DNA from: Streptomyces sp. NBC_01689
Lineage (GTDB): Bacteria; Actinomycetota; Actinomycetes; Streptomycetales; Streptomycetaceae
Assembly: GCF_036250675.1 (NCBI RefSeq)
Contig: NZ_CP109592.1
Location: forward strand, 6,696,001-6,760,000
Reading direction: 5' to 3'
DNA length: 64,000 bases
Position numbers and translations under genes: made by a program. Shown here one piece after another: positions 1 to 10,176 of the stretch (positions are counted from its first letter, which is position 1; each line of letters opens with the position of its first letter). The notes beneath the pieces were generated by a model. It was not told the origin of the DNA, did no database searches, and was given only the letters and a program-made list of their open reading frames with translations.

Positions 1-190
1 CGCGGCCGGGTCCGGGCGGCGCCGGGTCGACGACGTGGACGGTCAGTCTGGTGTCCGGCGCGAGGAGTTCCGGCGCGGAGGCGCAGAGACGTTCGAGGAC
101 GCTCGTGCCTCGCGGTCCGGCGCCCACCACGGCGACGGAGACGTCGGTCGGCTCGGCGGGCCCTGCGGATTCCGCGGTCGGTGCAGACAA
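1..190 (-). CDS. FAD/NAD(P)-binding protein, N-terminal part only
   Basis: Only the first ~63 codons are present; the rest lies beyond the left edge. The minus strand reads a short Ala/Pro/Glu-rich leader, then VSVAVVGAGPRGTSVLERL, a Rossmann dinucleotide-binding start (GxGxxG) with the 'GAGPRG' form typical of the FAD-NAD(P)-binding family (NAD_binding_9 type), then a strand ending in VHVVD where an acidic residue would bind the adenosine ribose. The start is inferred as TTG at 190 because GGGAG sits 8 bases upstream; no ATG or GTG fits better. The substrate cannot be told from this part. Family assignment is fairly firm, the start less so. Confidence 0.6.
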   Translation of the reverse strand, partial: MSAPTAESAGPAEPTDVSVAVVGAGPRGTSVLERLCASAPELLAPDTRLTVHVVDPAPPGPGR

Positions 191-318
191 GAGGGTGACT
201 CCCGGACATCGTGGGGCACATGGGGCGAACTGTTCCGCCGGAAGCGGACGGTCCGCCTCATCATGCCGTCGTGGGGCGCGGGAGCCGAGACCCGGGCGGC
301 CCGGCGGGCACCCGTTGT

Positions 319-339
319 GTGATGCGTCACGAGCATCAC
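319..339. promoter_or_regulatory. Operator-like dyad (GTGATGC-N7-GCATCAC)
   Basis: A perfect 7-bp inverted repeat, GTGATGC and GCATCAC, separated by 7 bases, lies in the 240-bp gap between the PhoD-like gene and the truncated FAD gene. The left arm plus spacer also forms GTGA-TGCG-TCAC. It sits about 130 bp upstream of the FAD gene start, so it would serve that gene; the PhoD-like gene ends here rather than starts. The cognate regulator is unknown. Function is inferred from symmetry only. Confidence 0.35.
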
Positions 340-430
340 GGGCGACGCGCGCGACACCCGTACACACCGCCTGCAAAGGGCGGTTGCGGACGACTGCGGG
401 CGTCCGGGACGCCGACGGCCGGGGAGCGCC

Positions 431-2092
431 TCACGGAGTGAGTTCGGACTCCGCGACCGTCCGCAGCCGGGCGCCCCCGCCTCCGCCCGCGCCGTTCCTC
501 CTCCCCGCCCGTGCCTGCTCCAGCCGGAGCCGGGCCGAACGTCCCCGCAGGGTCAGCGTCATGAGCTGGTTGCCGAACCAGGGGCCCCCCGTCCGACGCC
601 AGTTGACGGCGGGACGCGCGCAGCCGCCGTGCCGGGTGAGACGGCGGCCGAGCGCGCGTCCCAGGGCGCTCCACCCGAAGCGGAACCCGAGCCGCATGTA
701 CAGGGGTATGGAGTTGTGGACGGGGGAGCAGGTCAGTTGCAGCACGCGGGCGTCGGGACCGGGTGTGCCCTCGGGCCACGCGGGTTCGGCGACGTAGGCG
801 TGGTGGACGTCCCCCGACAGCACGCACACGGTGGCCGGCGCGTCCGGCCCCGCGCCGGCCTCGGCGACCAGCCCGGCGAGCGCGTCGAAGGAGGCGGGGA
901 AGGCGGCCCAGTGCTCCAGGTCGGCCGCGCGGCGCAGCTTCTCCCCGAACCGGGCCCAGCGCGCGCCCCGTCCGCCCCGGCACAGCGCGGCGTCCCACGT
1001 CTCGGCGTCGTGCACCAGGTGGGGGAGGAGCCAGGGCAGGGACGTCCCTATGAGGAGGTGGTCGTACGAGCCGGGGGCGTCCAGCGCCTGCTCCCGCAGC
1101 CAGCCGGCCTCGCCGGGATCCAGCATCGCCCGTTCGTCCTCGGCGAGCACCCGGGCCGCGCGGGTGTCCACCATCAGGACCCGGACGCGGCCGAAGTCGC
1201 GGCGGTAACTCCAGCGTACGGAGGCGGGGTCGGCGTCGGACTGGGCCGCGAAGCCGCGCAGCACGTCCGTGCCGTCGGGGGTCTCGCGGACGGCGGCGTA
1301 GAGGGGGTCCTCGGCCAGTTCACGCGGCGAGAGGTTGCCGAGGTGCTGGTGGACCCAGTACGACATCAGGCCGCTGAGCAGCCGTTCGCGCCACCACACC
1401 GTGGCCCGGATGTCGGCGACCCAGGCCGCGCTGGTGTTCCAGTCGTCGATGACGTCGTGGTCGTCGAAGATCATGCAGCTGGGCACCGTCGACAGCAGCC
1501 AGCGGACCTCGGGATCGAGCCATGATTCGTAGTAGAGGCGGGTGTACTCCTCGTAGTCCGCGACCTGGCTGCCCGGGGGGTCCGCGAGGCTGCGGCGGGC
1601 GGTGAGCCACGCCCGGGTGGCGTCCGACACCTCGTCCGCGTACACCTGGTCGCCCAACAGCAGCAGGACGTCCGGGCGTTCGCCGTCCGGCGCGGCGACG
1701 AGGCGTCGTGCGAGGGTGTCCAGGGCGTCGGGACCCACCGGGTCCTTCTCGTCGGCGGGGGGAGCCGCCCAGCGGCAGGAGCCGAAGGTGACCCGGACCG
1801 CGTCCTGTCCGTCCGGGGTGCGGACGACCGGGGGCGGGAAGGGCGAATCGGGCAGCGGCCAGACACCGTCACCGTCCAGCAGCACCTCGTACGCGCACTC
1901 CGTGCCCGGTGTCAGCCCGTCCACCGGCACCAACGCGTAGTGGTGCCCGGCAACTTGGAACGTGCGCGCCTCACCGCGGGCGCCGTCCGCGCAGCGCACC
2001 TCGGCGGTGCACGGTCGGCTCGTCTCGACCCAGAAGGTCGCGGACGAGCCGTCGACGTACCTCAGCAGCGGTCCCAGGAGCAGCTCCGCCAT
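431..2092 (-). CDS. Alkaline phosphatase D (PhoD)-like phosphoesterase
   Basis: 553 aa. It has the two-part PhoD architecture: an N-terminal beta-sandwich (first ~90 residues, with ATFWVET) followed by a metallophosphatase domain carrying FGSCRWA, GDQVYADE, FDDHDVIDDW and SGDVHHAYV, which hold the metal-binding Asp/His residues. PhoD enzymes hydrolyse phosphomono- and diesters with Ca2+/Fe3+. No Tat or Sec signal is visible at the N-terminus, so unlike classical PhoD it is probably cytoplasmic. I chose ATG 2092 because GGAGGAGG lies 9 bases upstream; a GTG at 2101 overlaps that site. No PHO-box assessment was possible. The exact substrate is unknown. Confidence 0.85.
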   Translation of the reverse strand: MAELLLGPLLRYVDGSSATFWVETSRPCTAEVRCADGARGEARTFQVAGHHYALVPVDGLTPGTECAYEVLLDGDGVWPLPDSPFPPPVVRTPDGQDAVRVTFGSCRWAAPPADEKDPVGPDALDTLARRLVAAPDGERPDVLLLLGDQVYADEVSDATRAWLTARRSLADPPGSQVADYEEYTRLYYESWLDPEVRWLLSTVPSCMIFDDHDVIDDWNTSAAWVADIRATVWWRERLLSGLMSYWVHQHLGNLSPRELAEDPLYAAVRETPDGTDVLRGFAAQSDADPASVRWSYRRDFGRVRVLMVDTRAARVLAEDERAMLDPGEAGWLREQALDAPGSYDHLLIGTSLPWLLPHLVHDAETWDAALCRGGRGARWARFGEKLRRAADLEHWAAFPASFDALAGLVAEAGAGPDAPATVCVLSGDVHHAYVAEPAWPEGTPGPDARVLQLTCSPVHNSIPLYMRLGFRFGWSALGRALGRRLTRHGGCARPAVNWRRTGGPWFGNQLMTLTLRGRSARLRLEQARAGRRNGAGGGGGARLRTVAESELTP

Positions 2093-2197
2093 GGTGATCA
2101 CCCTCCTCCGTCGCCCCGTACGGTACGGAACGACGGAGGGGAGCGGGGAGGTTCCGCGCGAAGCGCCGGTTTCGGAGGTGGGGGGTCCGGCGCCGGC

Positions 2198-2842
2198 TCA
2201 GCAGCCGCTGAGGACGGAACTCAGCTTGGACTTCTCGGCGGAGTCGACGGAGAGGTTGTAGTAGTACTTCACCTGGACCCAGGCGCGGACGTAGGTGCAG
2301 GCGTACGAGCTGAGCGGGGGCATCCACTCGGCCGGGTCCTGGTCGCTCTTCTGCTGGTTGACGTTGTCCGTGACGGCGATGAGCTGCGGACGGGTCACGT
2401 CGTTGGCGAACGCCTGGCGCTGCGCGGTGGTCCAGGCGCCGGCGCCGGAGTCCCAGGCCTCGGCGAGCGGGACGAGGTGGTCGATGTCCAGGTCGGAGGC
2501 GGCGGTCCAGGTGGCGCCGTCGTAGACGGAGTACCAACTGCCGCTGGTGGCCGTGCAGGCGGAGTTGGTGACGACGTTCGAGCCGTCGCGCTTGATCACG
2601 TACTCACGGGTGTTGCAGGTGCCGCTGATGGTGATCCAGGTGGGGAACAGGTCGCGGTTGTAGCCGGTCCGGTTCTCCGTCTTCACCGAGAGGGAGGCGA
2701 GGTAGGTGCGGGCGGTGGCGGCGCTGACCGGGGTGGGCAGGGCGGCGGAGGCGTTGGGGCCGGTGAAGATTCCGGCCATGGCTATCAGGCCGGTGAAGGC
2801 TGCGAGTATGCTCAGCCGTCGACGCGCGTAGACCTTCGGCAT
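2198..2842 (-). CDS. Secreted HNH endonuclease family protein (DUF1524/GmrSD C-terminal type)
   Basis: 214 aa. The N-terminus (MPKVYARRRLSILAAF, then a hydrophobic stretch ending in ASA) is a Sec signal peptide. The mature part contains DLDIDHLVPLAEAWDSG, matching the D-x-D-H-x-V/L-P-L metal-binding core of the HNH/DUF1524 nuclease fold, with later Asn (TDNVNQQKSDQ, acting as the N of HNH) and paired cysteines (ISGTCN, NSACTA, YACTYV and a terminal Cys) that suggest disulphides outside the cell. The start is ATG 2842, preceded by AAGGGAG with 5-base spacing; longer in-frame starts upstream have no signal logic. It is likely an extracellular nuclease for nutrient scavenging. Its own promoter region shares the gap with the riboswitch transcript on the other strand. 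Confidence 0.85.
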   Translation of the reverse strand: MPKVYARRRLSILAAFTGLIAMAGIFTGPNASAALPTPVSAATARTYLASLSVKTENRTGYNRDLFPTWITISGTCNTREYVIKRDGSNVVTNSACTATSGSWYSVYDGATWTAASDLDIDHLVPLAEAWDSGAGAWTTAQRQAFANDVTRPQLIAVTDNVNQQKSDQDPAEWMPPLSSYACTYVRAWVQVKYYYNLSVDSAEKSKLSSVLSGC

Positions 2843-3045
2843 GCGAACTCCCTTGGAGTGGGGGGACGTTGGAGCGAGCAGGCTCATGCTTGCGCCGGCT
2901 CGTTTCCGGGAGGGGTGCGTCAGGTGAGAAGTTAGTGACGTGCTCATGACATGCCAAGACCTGTGACGTCACGATCCTCGGCCGCCGTCGAGGGGACCTT
3001 CGGCCCTTACCCGTCCTTTTCGCCGTCCCGTACAGTGGTCGGCGC

Positions 3046-3166
3046 AGAGGGGGAGTAGCCCTTCGCCGGACCGTCGACATACTGCTCAGCTCGCCTGAGC
3101 CGGCGCCCGGAGGCAGGCCACGACCGCGACCCACGGGTGCGCGGAGGCCGGCCGGCGAGACCCTCG
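3046..3166 (+). promoter_or_regulatory. yybP-ykoY (Mn2+-sensing) riboswitch
   Basis: The leader carries the hallmarks of this RNA class: AGGGGGAGTAGCC at the 5' end and GGCGAGACCCTCGG at the 3' end, whose GAGGG and CCCTC strands pair to close the element, with an internal GTCGACATACTG segment matching the conserved L3/P3 part. It ends about 120 bases before the TMEM165/GDT1-family transporter gene, and yybP-ykoY elements are known to control manganese exporters of this and other families. Mn2+ binding should therefore switch on the transporter. Seen: conserved sequence blocks and closing stem. Inferred: ligand and the expression mechanism. Confidence 0.8.
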
Positions 3167-3289
3167 GCAGAGCAGTGCACCGCCCGCGCGTACCCGTACG
3201 CGAGGGCGTCGACGTGTGCTGCCGTGCCGAGGTGTCGCGTGATCGTCACCGCACTCTCGGTGGGGCGGCCCCCGACCGATCGAGGAATT

Positions 3290-3871
3290 TTGATCAGCAT
3301 CACCGTGACGGCGCTCGTCTTCGGCGTCGTCTTCCTTGCCGAACTGCCCGACAAGACCGCGCTCGCCGGGCTCGTCCTCGGAACCCGCTACCGCGCCTCG
3401 TACGTCTTCACGGGCGTCGCCGCAGCCTTCGCCGTGCACGTCGCGCTCGCCGTCGCGGCGGGCAGCGTGCTGACCCTGCTGCCGCAGCAGATCGTGCACG
3501 CGCTCACGGGCGTGCTCTTCCTGGCCGGTGCCGCCGTGCTGCTGCTGAAGAAGGGCGAGGACGACGAGGAGATCCGCAAGCCGGAGAACCAGACCTTCTG
3601 GAAGGTGTCCGGGGCGGGCTTCATGCTCATCCTGGTCGCCGAGTTCGGTGACCTCACGCAGATCATGACGGCGAACCTGGCGGCCCGCTACGACGAGCCG
3701 CTCTCCGTCGGCCTCGGCGCGGTGCTCGCGCTGTGGGCGGTGGGCGGGCTCGGCATCGTCGGCGGAAAGGCGCTGATGAAGCGGGTGCCGCTGGAGCTCG
3801 TCACCAAGGTCGCCGCGCTGCTGATGCTGGGCCTCGGGGTGTGGAGCCTGTACGAGGCGGTCGCGGGCTGA
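3290..3871 (+). CDS. TMEM165/GDT1 (UPF0016) family cation exporter
   Basis: 193 aa, almost entirely hydrophobic helices. Two copies of the family signature E-x-G-D-(K/R)-(T/S) are present in the forms ELPDKTALA (near residue 15) and EFGDLTQIM (about residue 122), separated by a charged cytosolic loop (KKGEDDEEIRKPEN). Members export Mn2+ (or Ca2+/H+) across the membrane. The start is the least certain part: TTG 3290 gives the conserved N-terminus (ISITVTALVFG) but its GAGGA site is only 3-4 bases away; GTG 3305 is the alternative. The upstream yybP-ykoY riboswitch strongly supports a manganese efflux role. Confidence 0.85.
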   Translation: MISITVTALVFGVVFLAELPDKTALAGLVLGTRYRASYVFTGVAAAFAVHVALAVAAGSVLTLLPQQIVHALTGVLFLAGAAVLLLKKGEDDEEIRKPENQTFWKVSGAGFMLILVAEFGDLTQIMTANLAARYDEPLSVGLGAVLALWAVGGLGIVGGKALMKRVPLELVTKVAALLMLGLGVWSLYEAVAG

Positions 3872-3920
3872 GCCGCCCGGAGCGGCAGGGTCCCGCCGGA
3901 AGCGGTGGCGCCGGGCCCGT

Positions 3921-3949
3921 CCATTTTGTATCGTAGAGAAACAAAGTGG
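3921..3949. promoter_or_regulatory. A/T-rich operator-like dyad (CCATTTTGT-N11-ACAAAGTGG)
   Basis: In an otherwise G+C-rich gap between the transporter and the HAD gene lies an A/T-rich patch with nearly perfect arms CCATTTTGT and ACAAAGTGG spaced 11 bases apart. It is about 140 bp upstream of the HAD phosphatase start. The symmetry and base composition suggest a promoter with a dimeric repressor site; no regulator can be named. Confidence 0.35.
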
Positions 3950-4090
3950 TTCCCGTCCGCACTCCCTGACCGGCGGGCGGGGCCACCTTGTCCCTCCGGG
4001 GGGACCCGGCACCGAGCCTCGGCCGGACCGGCACCCCAACCACTTCCCGGTGTATTTCCTCTCCCTCCCCCCGCGTTCTGGAGCCTGCCG

Positions 4091-4750
4091 ATGACGGCCA
4101 CCACCGTTCTGACCGCCCGCGCCCTCCTGCTCGACATGGACGGCACCCTCGTCAACTCGGACGCCGTCGTCGAGCGCTGCTGGCGCCGCTGGGCCGACCG
4201 CCATGGGCTGGACGGGGACGAGGTCATGAAGGTCGTCCACGGACGGCAGGGATTCGCCTCGATGGCCGTCCTGCTGCCGAACCGGCCCATGGAGCAGAAC
4301 CACGCCGACAACGCGCGGATGCTCGCCGAGGAGACCGCCGACATGGACGGCGTGGTCGCCGTCCCCGGCGCGGCGGAGTTCCTGGCCTCGCTCGCCGGAC
4401 TGCCGCACGCGCTCGTCACCTCGGCGGACGTGGCGCTCTCCACGGCGCGGATGGCAGCCGCCGGGCTCGAACTGCCCGATGTACGGGTGACCGCGGAGTC
4501 CGTCGGGGCGAGCAAGCCGGATCCCGAGGGGTTCCTGAAGGGCGCCGCCGAGCTGGGCATCGCGCCCGAGGACTGTGTCGTGTTCGAGGACTCCGGCGCG
4601 GGGATATCGGCTGGCCGGGCGGCCGGGATGCGGGTCGTCGGAGTCGGACCGCGGGCCGCCTTCCACCGCCCCGACGTCCTGGTCGAGGACCTCACCCGGG
4701 TACGGGTGGAACGGACGGACGACGCCTCACTGCGCCTCCACATCGGCTGA
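4091..4750 (+). CDS. HAD-superfamily (subfamily IA) phosphatase
   Basis: 219 aa, the usual length for beta-phosphoglucomutase-like/sugar phosphatases. All four HAD motifs are visible: LLDMDGTLVNSD (nucleophile and acid/base Asp), LVTSADV (motif II Ser/Thr region), GASKPDPEGF (motif III Lys) and VVFEDSGAGISAG (motif IV acidic metal ligands). The helical cap between motifs I and II (roughly residues 20-85) places it in the IA subfamily. It probably dephosphorylates a small sugar phosphate. Start ATG 4091 has GGAG 7 bases upstream. It stands alone, after an A/T-rich dyad that may control it. Confidence 0.85.
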   Translation: MTATTVLTARALLLDMDGTLVNSDAVVERCWRRWADRHGLDGDEVMKVVHGRQGFASMAVLLPNRPMEQNHADNARMLAEETADMDGVVAVPGAAEFLASLAGLPHALVTSADVALSTARMAAAGLELPDVRVTAESVGASKPDPEGFLKGAAELGIAPEDCVVFEDSGAGISAGRAAGMRVVGVGPRAAFHRPDVLVEDLTRVRVERTDDASLRLHIG

Positions 4751-4960
4751 CGCCCGGCTTCCTCCCGGCCCGCGCCACCCGTACGCCCCCTGCTGAGGGG
4801 CTCCGCCCCTGGCCCATCGCCGGGGCTGGGCGCCTGCGTCGTGCGGCGGGAGGGGGCGGGGCGGTGCGTCGAGGATGTCGCTTACGTCCGGGTAGAGCCG
4901 CGGGTCGCTTGCCCGGACTGCGTCTGATCCGGCGGCGACAGCCTCGATGCACCGCCCCGC

Positions 4961-5070
4961 CCCCGCCCCACCACCCGCGGAAGCGCCCCACCACCTGCGG
5001 AAGCGCCCCACCACCTGCGGAAGCGCCCCACCACCTGCGGAAGCGCCCCACCACCCGCGGACGCGCCCCG
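4961..5070. repeat. 20-bp tandem repeat, about five copies
   Basis: A 20-bp unit, AAGCGCCCCACCACCTGCGG, is repeated in register from 4981 to 5060, with a diverged copy before (4961-4980) and a partial one after. Copies differ only at the CTG/CCG position and at the first bases. It fills the gap between the convergent HAD and peptidoglycan-binding genes. The rest of the 4751-5082 gap is low-complexity G+C-rich sequence without a gene I can support. Confidence 0.9.
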
Positions 5071-5082
5071 CCGCCCCACCCG

Positions 5083-6195
5083 CTACGGCTCCCGCGTCTC
5101 CGCTTCGAGGCTCGCTCGCGTGGCCCTCCCGTACACGCCCGGTTCGTCGCCCCTGATGCCGCGGGCCCACTGGTAGCGCCGTACGGCGTCCTCGACCTGG
5201 CGCGAGTAGACGCCGTCGGTCCTGTGGTTGTAGAGGAAGAGCTGATGCAGCCGCTGCTGCAGTTCGGAGACCTCCGGCCCCTGGTCACCGCGCCGCAGCG
5301 TCGCCGACAGCTGCCCGTTCGCGGGCGAGGTCTCCTGCCCGGGCGCCGCCACCCCGGTCTCCGCCGGGCTCTCGGGCTGCTGCGACGGCCCGGAGCTCCG
5401 GGACGGCGAGGCCGACACCGACGCCGAGGCCGACGAGGACGGCGAATCCGACGCGGAAGGCGACGGGCTGGTGCTGCCGGACGGCGCCTCCGCCACCGCC
5501 GAGCGGGACGCCCGCGGCGCGGCCGCCGACGCCGAGGCGGACGTCGGCTCCACGTCCGGCACGCTCGCCCGCACCTCGTCCGGCAGCGCCCCGTCCCGCG
5601 CGGGAGCGTCGTACGAGAAGAGCCCGCTCACGGACCCCGCCGCCGCGACCGCCGCGACCACACCCGCGGCGGCCAGCAGCACGGTCCGCCGCCGCCGACG
5701 CCGTTCGGGCCGCTCGTCCGACGCGAGGTCACCTTCCGGGCCCGCCCCCGCTCCGGCCCCGACCCCGGCACCCGCCCCCGGACCTCCGCCGGCACCCGCA
5801 ACCGGCACCCCGTGCTCGACCCGGAAGAGCGCCACCGTGTCATCGGCCCGCACCCTACCCAGCTGCATCGTCCGGGCCGAGGCATCCTCGTCCCCGCCAC
5901 CGGAGCCTCCGCCGATGCCTCCGCCGAGGCCCGCGCCGAGGCCCGCGCCGACGTCTCCGCCCGAGGCACCGCCCCGGGCCTCGGAGGGCTCGCCCTCCGC
6001 ACTGCCGACGCCGACCCCCAGCTCCACGTACGGACGTATCCGCAACGGATCGAAGTCCTCCGCCGCTGCCGCCTCCGCCGTACGGGCGTCCCGCAGAGCG
6101 TCGGACGCGCGTAGCGCGCAGGCGCAGGACGGCGTCCCGTCCCCCGCCCGCGGCACGGCACACTCCGGGCAGACATGCCCGTTCGGTTCAGTCAC
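5083..6195 (-). CDS. Peptidoglycan-binding domain membrane protein with N-terminal Cys motif
   Basis: 370 aa. The first ~30 residues hold four cysteines (VCPEC and SCACA) that may form a small zinc ribbon. A Gly-rich linker follows, then a basic stretch (RPERRRRRR), one transmembrane helix (TVLLAAAGVVAAVAAAG, about residue 175), a Ser/Pro/Ala-rich extracytoplasmic stalk, and a C-terminal PG_binding_1 domain (LRRGDQGPEVSELQQRL ... GVYSRQVEDAVRRYQ) that binds peptidoglycan. The arrangement suggests a cytoplasmic sensor or adaptor tied to the wall. The start is GTG 6195 with GGAGGGG about 11 bases upstream. It is transcribed toward a tandem repeat. No catalytic domain is seen. Confidence 0.75.
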   Translation of the reverse strand: MTEPNGHVCPECAVPRAGDGTPSCACALRASDALRDARTAEAAAAEDFDPLRIRPYVELGVGVGSAEGEPSEARGGASGGDVGAGLGAGLGGGIGGGSGGGDEDASARTMQLGRVRADDTVALFRVEHGVPVAGAGGGPGAGAGVGAGAGAGPEGDLASDERPERRRRRRTVLLAAAGVVAAVAAAGSVSGLFSYDAPARDGALPDEVRASVPDVEPTSASASAAAPRASRSAVAEAPSGSTSPSPSASDSPSSSASASVSASPSRSSGPSQQPESPAETGVAAPGQETSPANGQLSATLRRGDQGPEVSELQQRLHQLFLYNHRTDGVYSRQVEDAVRRYQWARGIRGDEPGVYGRATRASLEAETREP

Positions 6196-6338
6196 GGCTT
6201 GGGTCCCCTCCCCTGAAGATCCCCCGTTGAGGCCCCGAGGCTACCCAGACGCCCCCCGCGCCCTTCCGGGAGCCCCCGGAACTTCCCCTTCCGGCTCGAC
6301 AGGCCGCAACAGGACATACCGACCACCATGGAGGGTGA

Positions 6339-8537
<2,199 letters not shown>

Positions 8538-8799
8538 CCGCCCCGCCCGGCCCCGCCCCGGACCGCCCACCCCGGACCGCCCGTCCGGGCCCGGACCCCC
8601 GCTCCGCCCGCCCCTGACCGGATCGCCCCGTGCGCACCCGCCACGGAGCCCACCGACGGGTCCCCGCCGCACAGGGACCCGCCACCCGTCGGCCCGCGCC
8701 CCGCGACCCAGCGATCCGTCACCCAGGGCCCCTTCACCCAGGCCGCGTCGGAGGGCCTGATCCACAAATTCCCCTGTACGAAATCGATATGACGGTCAC

Positions 8800-9354
8800 T
8801 CAAGAATTCGTGGTCAGCACCTTCGTGAACCAGTGCTCGGCGTAAGGGTCGTCGTTGTGGGCCGCCGCCTCCTCGTACCCGTGCCGTGCGTAGAGCCTCC
8901 GTGCCTCCACGAGGTCGCCGCGGGTGTCGAGGACCAGTTTCCCGGCGCCGAGGCCGACAGCCGCCCGCTCGGCCGCGGCGAGCAGCAGTGCCGCGCCGCC
9001 GCGGCCGCGCAGCTCCGGCCGTACGAACACCCGCTTCAGCTCGGCCGTGACGGCGTCGAGCATCCGCACGCCCGCCGTGCCGCCGGGTCCGCCGCCGTAC
9101 CGGGCGATCAGCAGGACGCCGGTGGGTGCGGTGAATTCGGCCCCGGTGTCCGCCGCGATCTCCCGTTCCAGTTCGCCGGGGTCGGTCGTACGTCCCTGGT
9201 GCAGCAGGTACCAGCGGTCGCTGACCTCGGTGTAGTAGGCCCGCCAGAGTGCCGCGGCGGCGGGGGAGTCGAAGGGTTCGGGGGCGACGGCCCAGGACGC
9301 CTGGGCGTGGCCGGCCGGGCCGTTGTCCGTAGAAGGAGTTCCGGTAGGGGTCAT
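8800..9354 (-). CDS. GNAT family N-acetyltransferase
   Basis: 184 aa. The acetyl-CoA-binding core is clear: LKRVFVRPELRGRGGAALLL carries the Q/R-x-x-G-x-G/A pyrophosphate loop (RGRGGA), followed by LVLDTRGDLVEARRLYARHGYEE, the C-terminal GNAT strand-helix region. The first ~60 residues are an extra N-terminal part with Trp/Tyr-rich ALWRAYYTEVSDRWYLLHQ, also seen in other Streptomyces GNATs. It would acetylate an unknown amine. ATG 9354 is used since an earlier overlapping ATG is in another frame and stops at once; the RBS is weak. The 262-bp gap downstream (8538-8799) holds C-rich low-complexity sequence and no gene. Confidence 0.82.
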   Translation of the reverse strand: MTPTGTPSTDNGPAGHAQASWAVAPEPFDSPAAAALWRAYYTEVSDRWYLLHQGRTTDPGELEREIAADTGAEFTAPTGVLLIARYGGGPGGTAGVRMLDAVTAELKRVFVRPELRGRGGAALLLAAAERAAVGLGAGKLVLDTRGDLVEARRLYARHGYEEAAAHNDDPYAEHWFTKVLTTNS

Positions 9355-9520
9355 GCGGTCATTGTCGCGAGGTCCCGGGGCCGGTCCGTGGCCGCGTTCG
9401 GGGCCGGACCGCCCCGGGAAGGCGCGGGACCCGGCGCGACCGGCCCCGTTTGAAGGTGTACTTCCGGGCAACCCGATCCGCGAACCGGCCCGTTGGGTCG
9501 AGAAACCCCGGAAGGCATCC

Positions 9521-10162
9521 ATGTCCACAGGCGTCATCATCGCTCTGATCGTGATCGTGGCGGCCGCCGTTGTCGCAGCCGCACTGACCCTCCTCGCCCG
9601 CAGGCCGCAGGGCGGACGCACGTTGCGGCGGCGCTTCGGGCCCGAGTACGACCGGGCCGTCGCCCGGCACGACGGCGACGCCAGGGCCGCCGAGCGCGAC
9701 CTCGCCGAGCGTGTCAGGCGGCACGGCTCGCTGCGGCGGCGGCCGTTGGAGGCGGCGGCCCGTGAGCAGTTCACGGCCCGCTGGACGGCCGCCCAGGAAC
9801 GCTTCGTCGATTCCCCCCGGGACGCGGTGGCCGACGCGGAGCGGCTGCTCGGCGAGGTGGCCGGTGAGCGCGGCTTCCCCGACGGCGAGCGCTACGAGGA
9901 GCGGCTGGAGGCCCTCTCGGTCCACCACGGGCACCGCGTCCACGGCTACCGACGGGTCCACGAGGCCACGTACAGCTCCACCCCGGACGACCGGATCGGC
10001 ACCGAGGAACTCCGCGAGGCCATGATCGAGGCCCGCGCCCTCTTCGAGGAACTGGTGTCCGCGAAGCGTGAGGACACCGCCGCCGACCGGCCGGACCCGG
10101 CTCCCGACAACCGATCCCGGACGCCGTGGGCGCTCACCAGGCGCCAGGTGAAGGGGAGTTGA
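9521..10162 (+). CDS. Membrane-anchored helical protein of unknown function
   Basis: 213 aa. One N-terminal transmembrane helix (VIIALIVIVAAAVVAAAL) is followed by a basic RR-rich segment (TLRRRFGPEYDRAVARH) and a cytosolic helical domain. That domain (about residues 80-190) contains RFVDSPRDAVADAERLL and, further on, GTEELREAMIEARALFEELV; the same two motifs recur in the next gene. The function is not known. ATG 9521 is preceded by GGAAGG. It lies 14 bp from the next gene, so the two are probably co-transcribed and act together. The ending is Asp/Pro-rich and disordered. Confidence 0.75.
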   Translation: MSTGVIIALIVIVAAAVVAAALTLLARRPQGGRTLRRRFGPEYDRAVARHDGDARAAERDLAERVRRHGSLRRRPLEAAAREQFTARWTAAQERFVDSPRDAVADAERLLGEVAGERGFPDGERYEERLEALSVHHGHRVHGYRRVHEATYSSTPDDRIGTEELREAMIEARALFEELVSAKREDTAADRPDPAPDNRSRTPWALTRRQVKGS

Positions 10163-10176
10163 GGAAGGTGAACGAC

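Noticed and set aside
51..797. Long open frames on the strand opposite the PhoD-like gene and similar antisense frames throughout (for example 3086-4666, 6192-8765, 12951-14669)
   Set aside because: They are Arg/Pro/Gly/Ala-rich with no domain and mirror genes with clear motifs; high G+C content produces such shadows.
4970..5070. CRISPR array
   Set aside because: The repeats are contiguous with no unique spacers; it is a simple tandem array.
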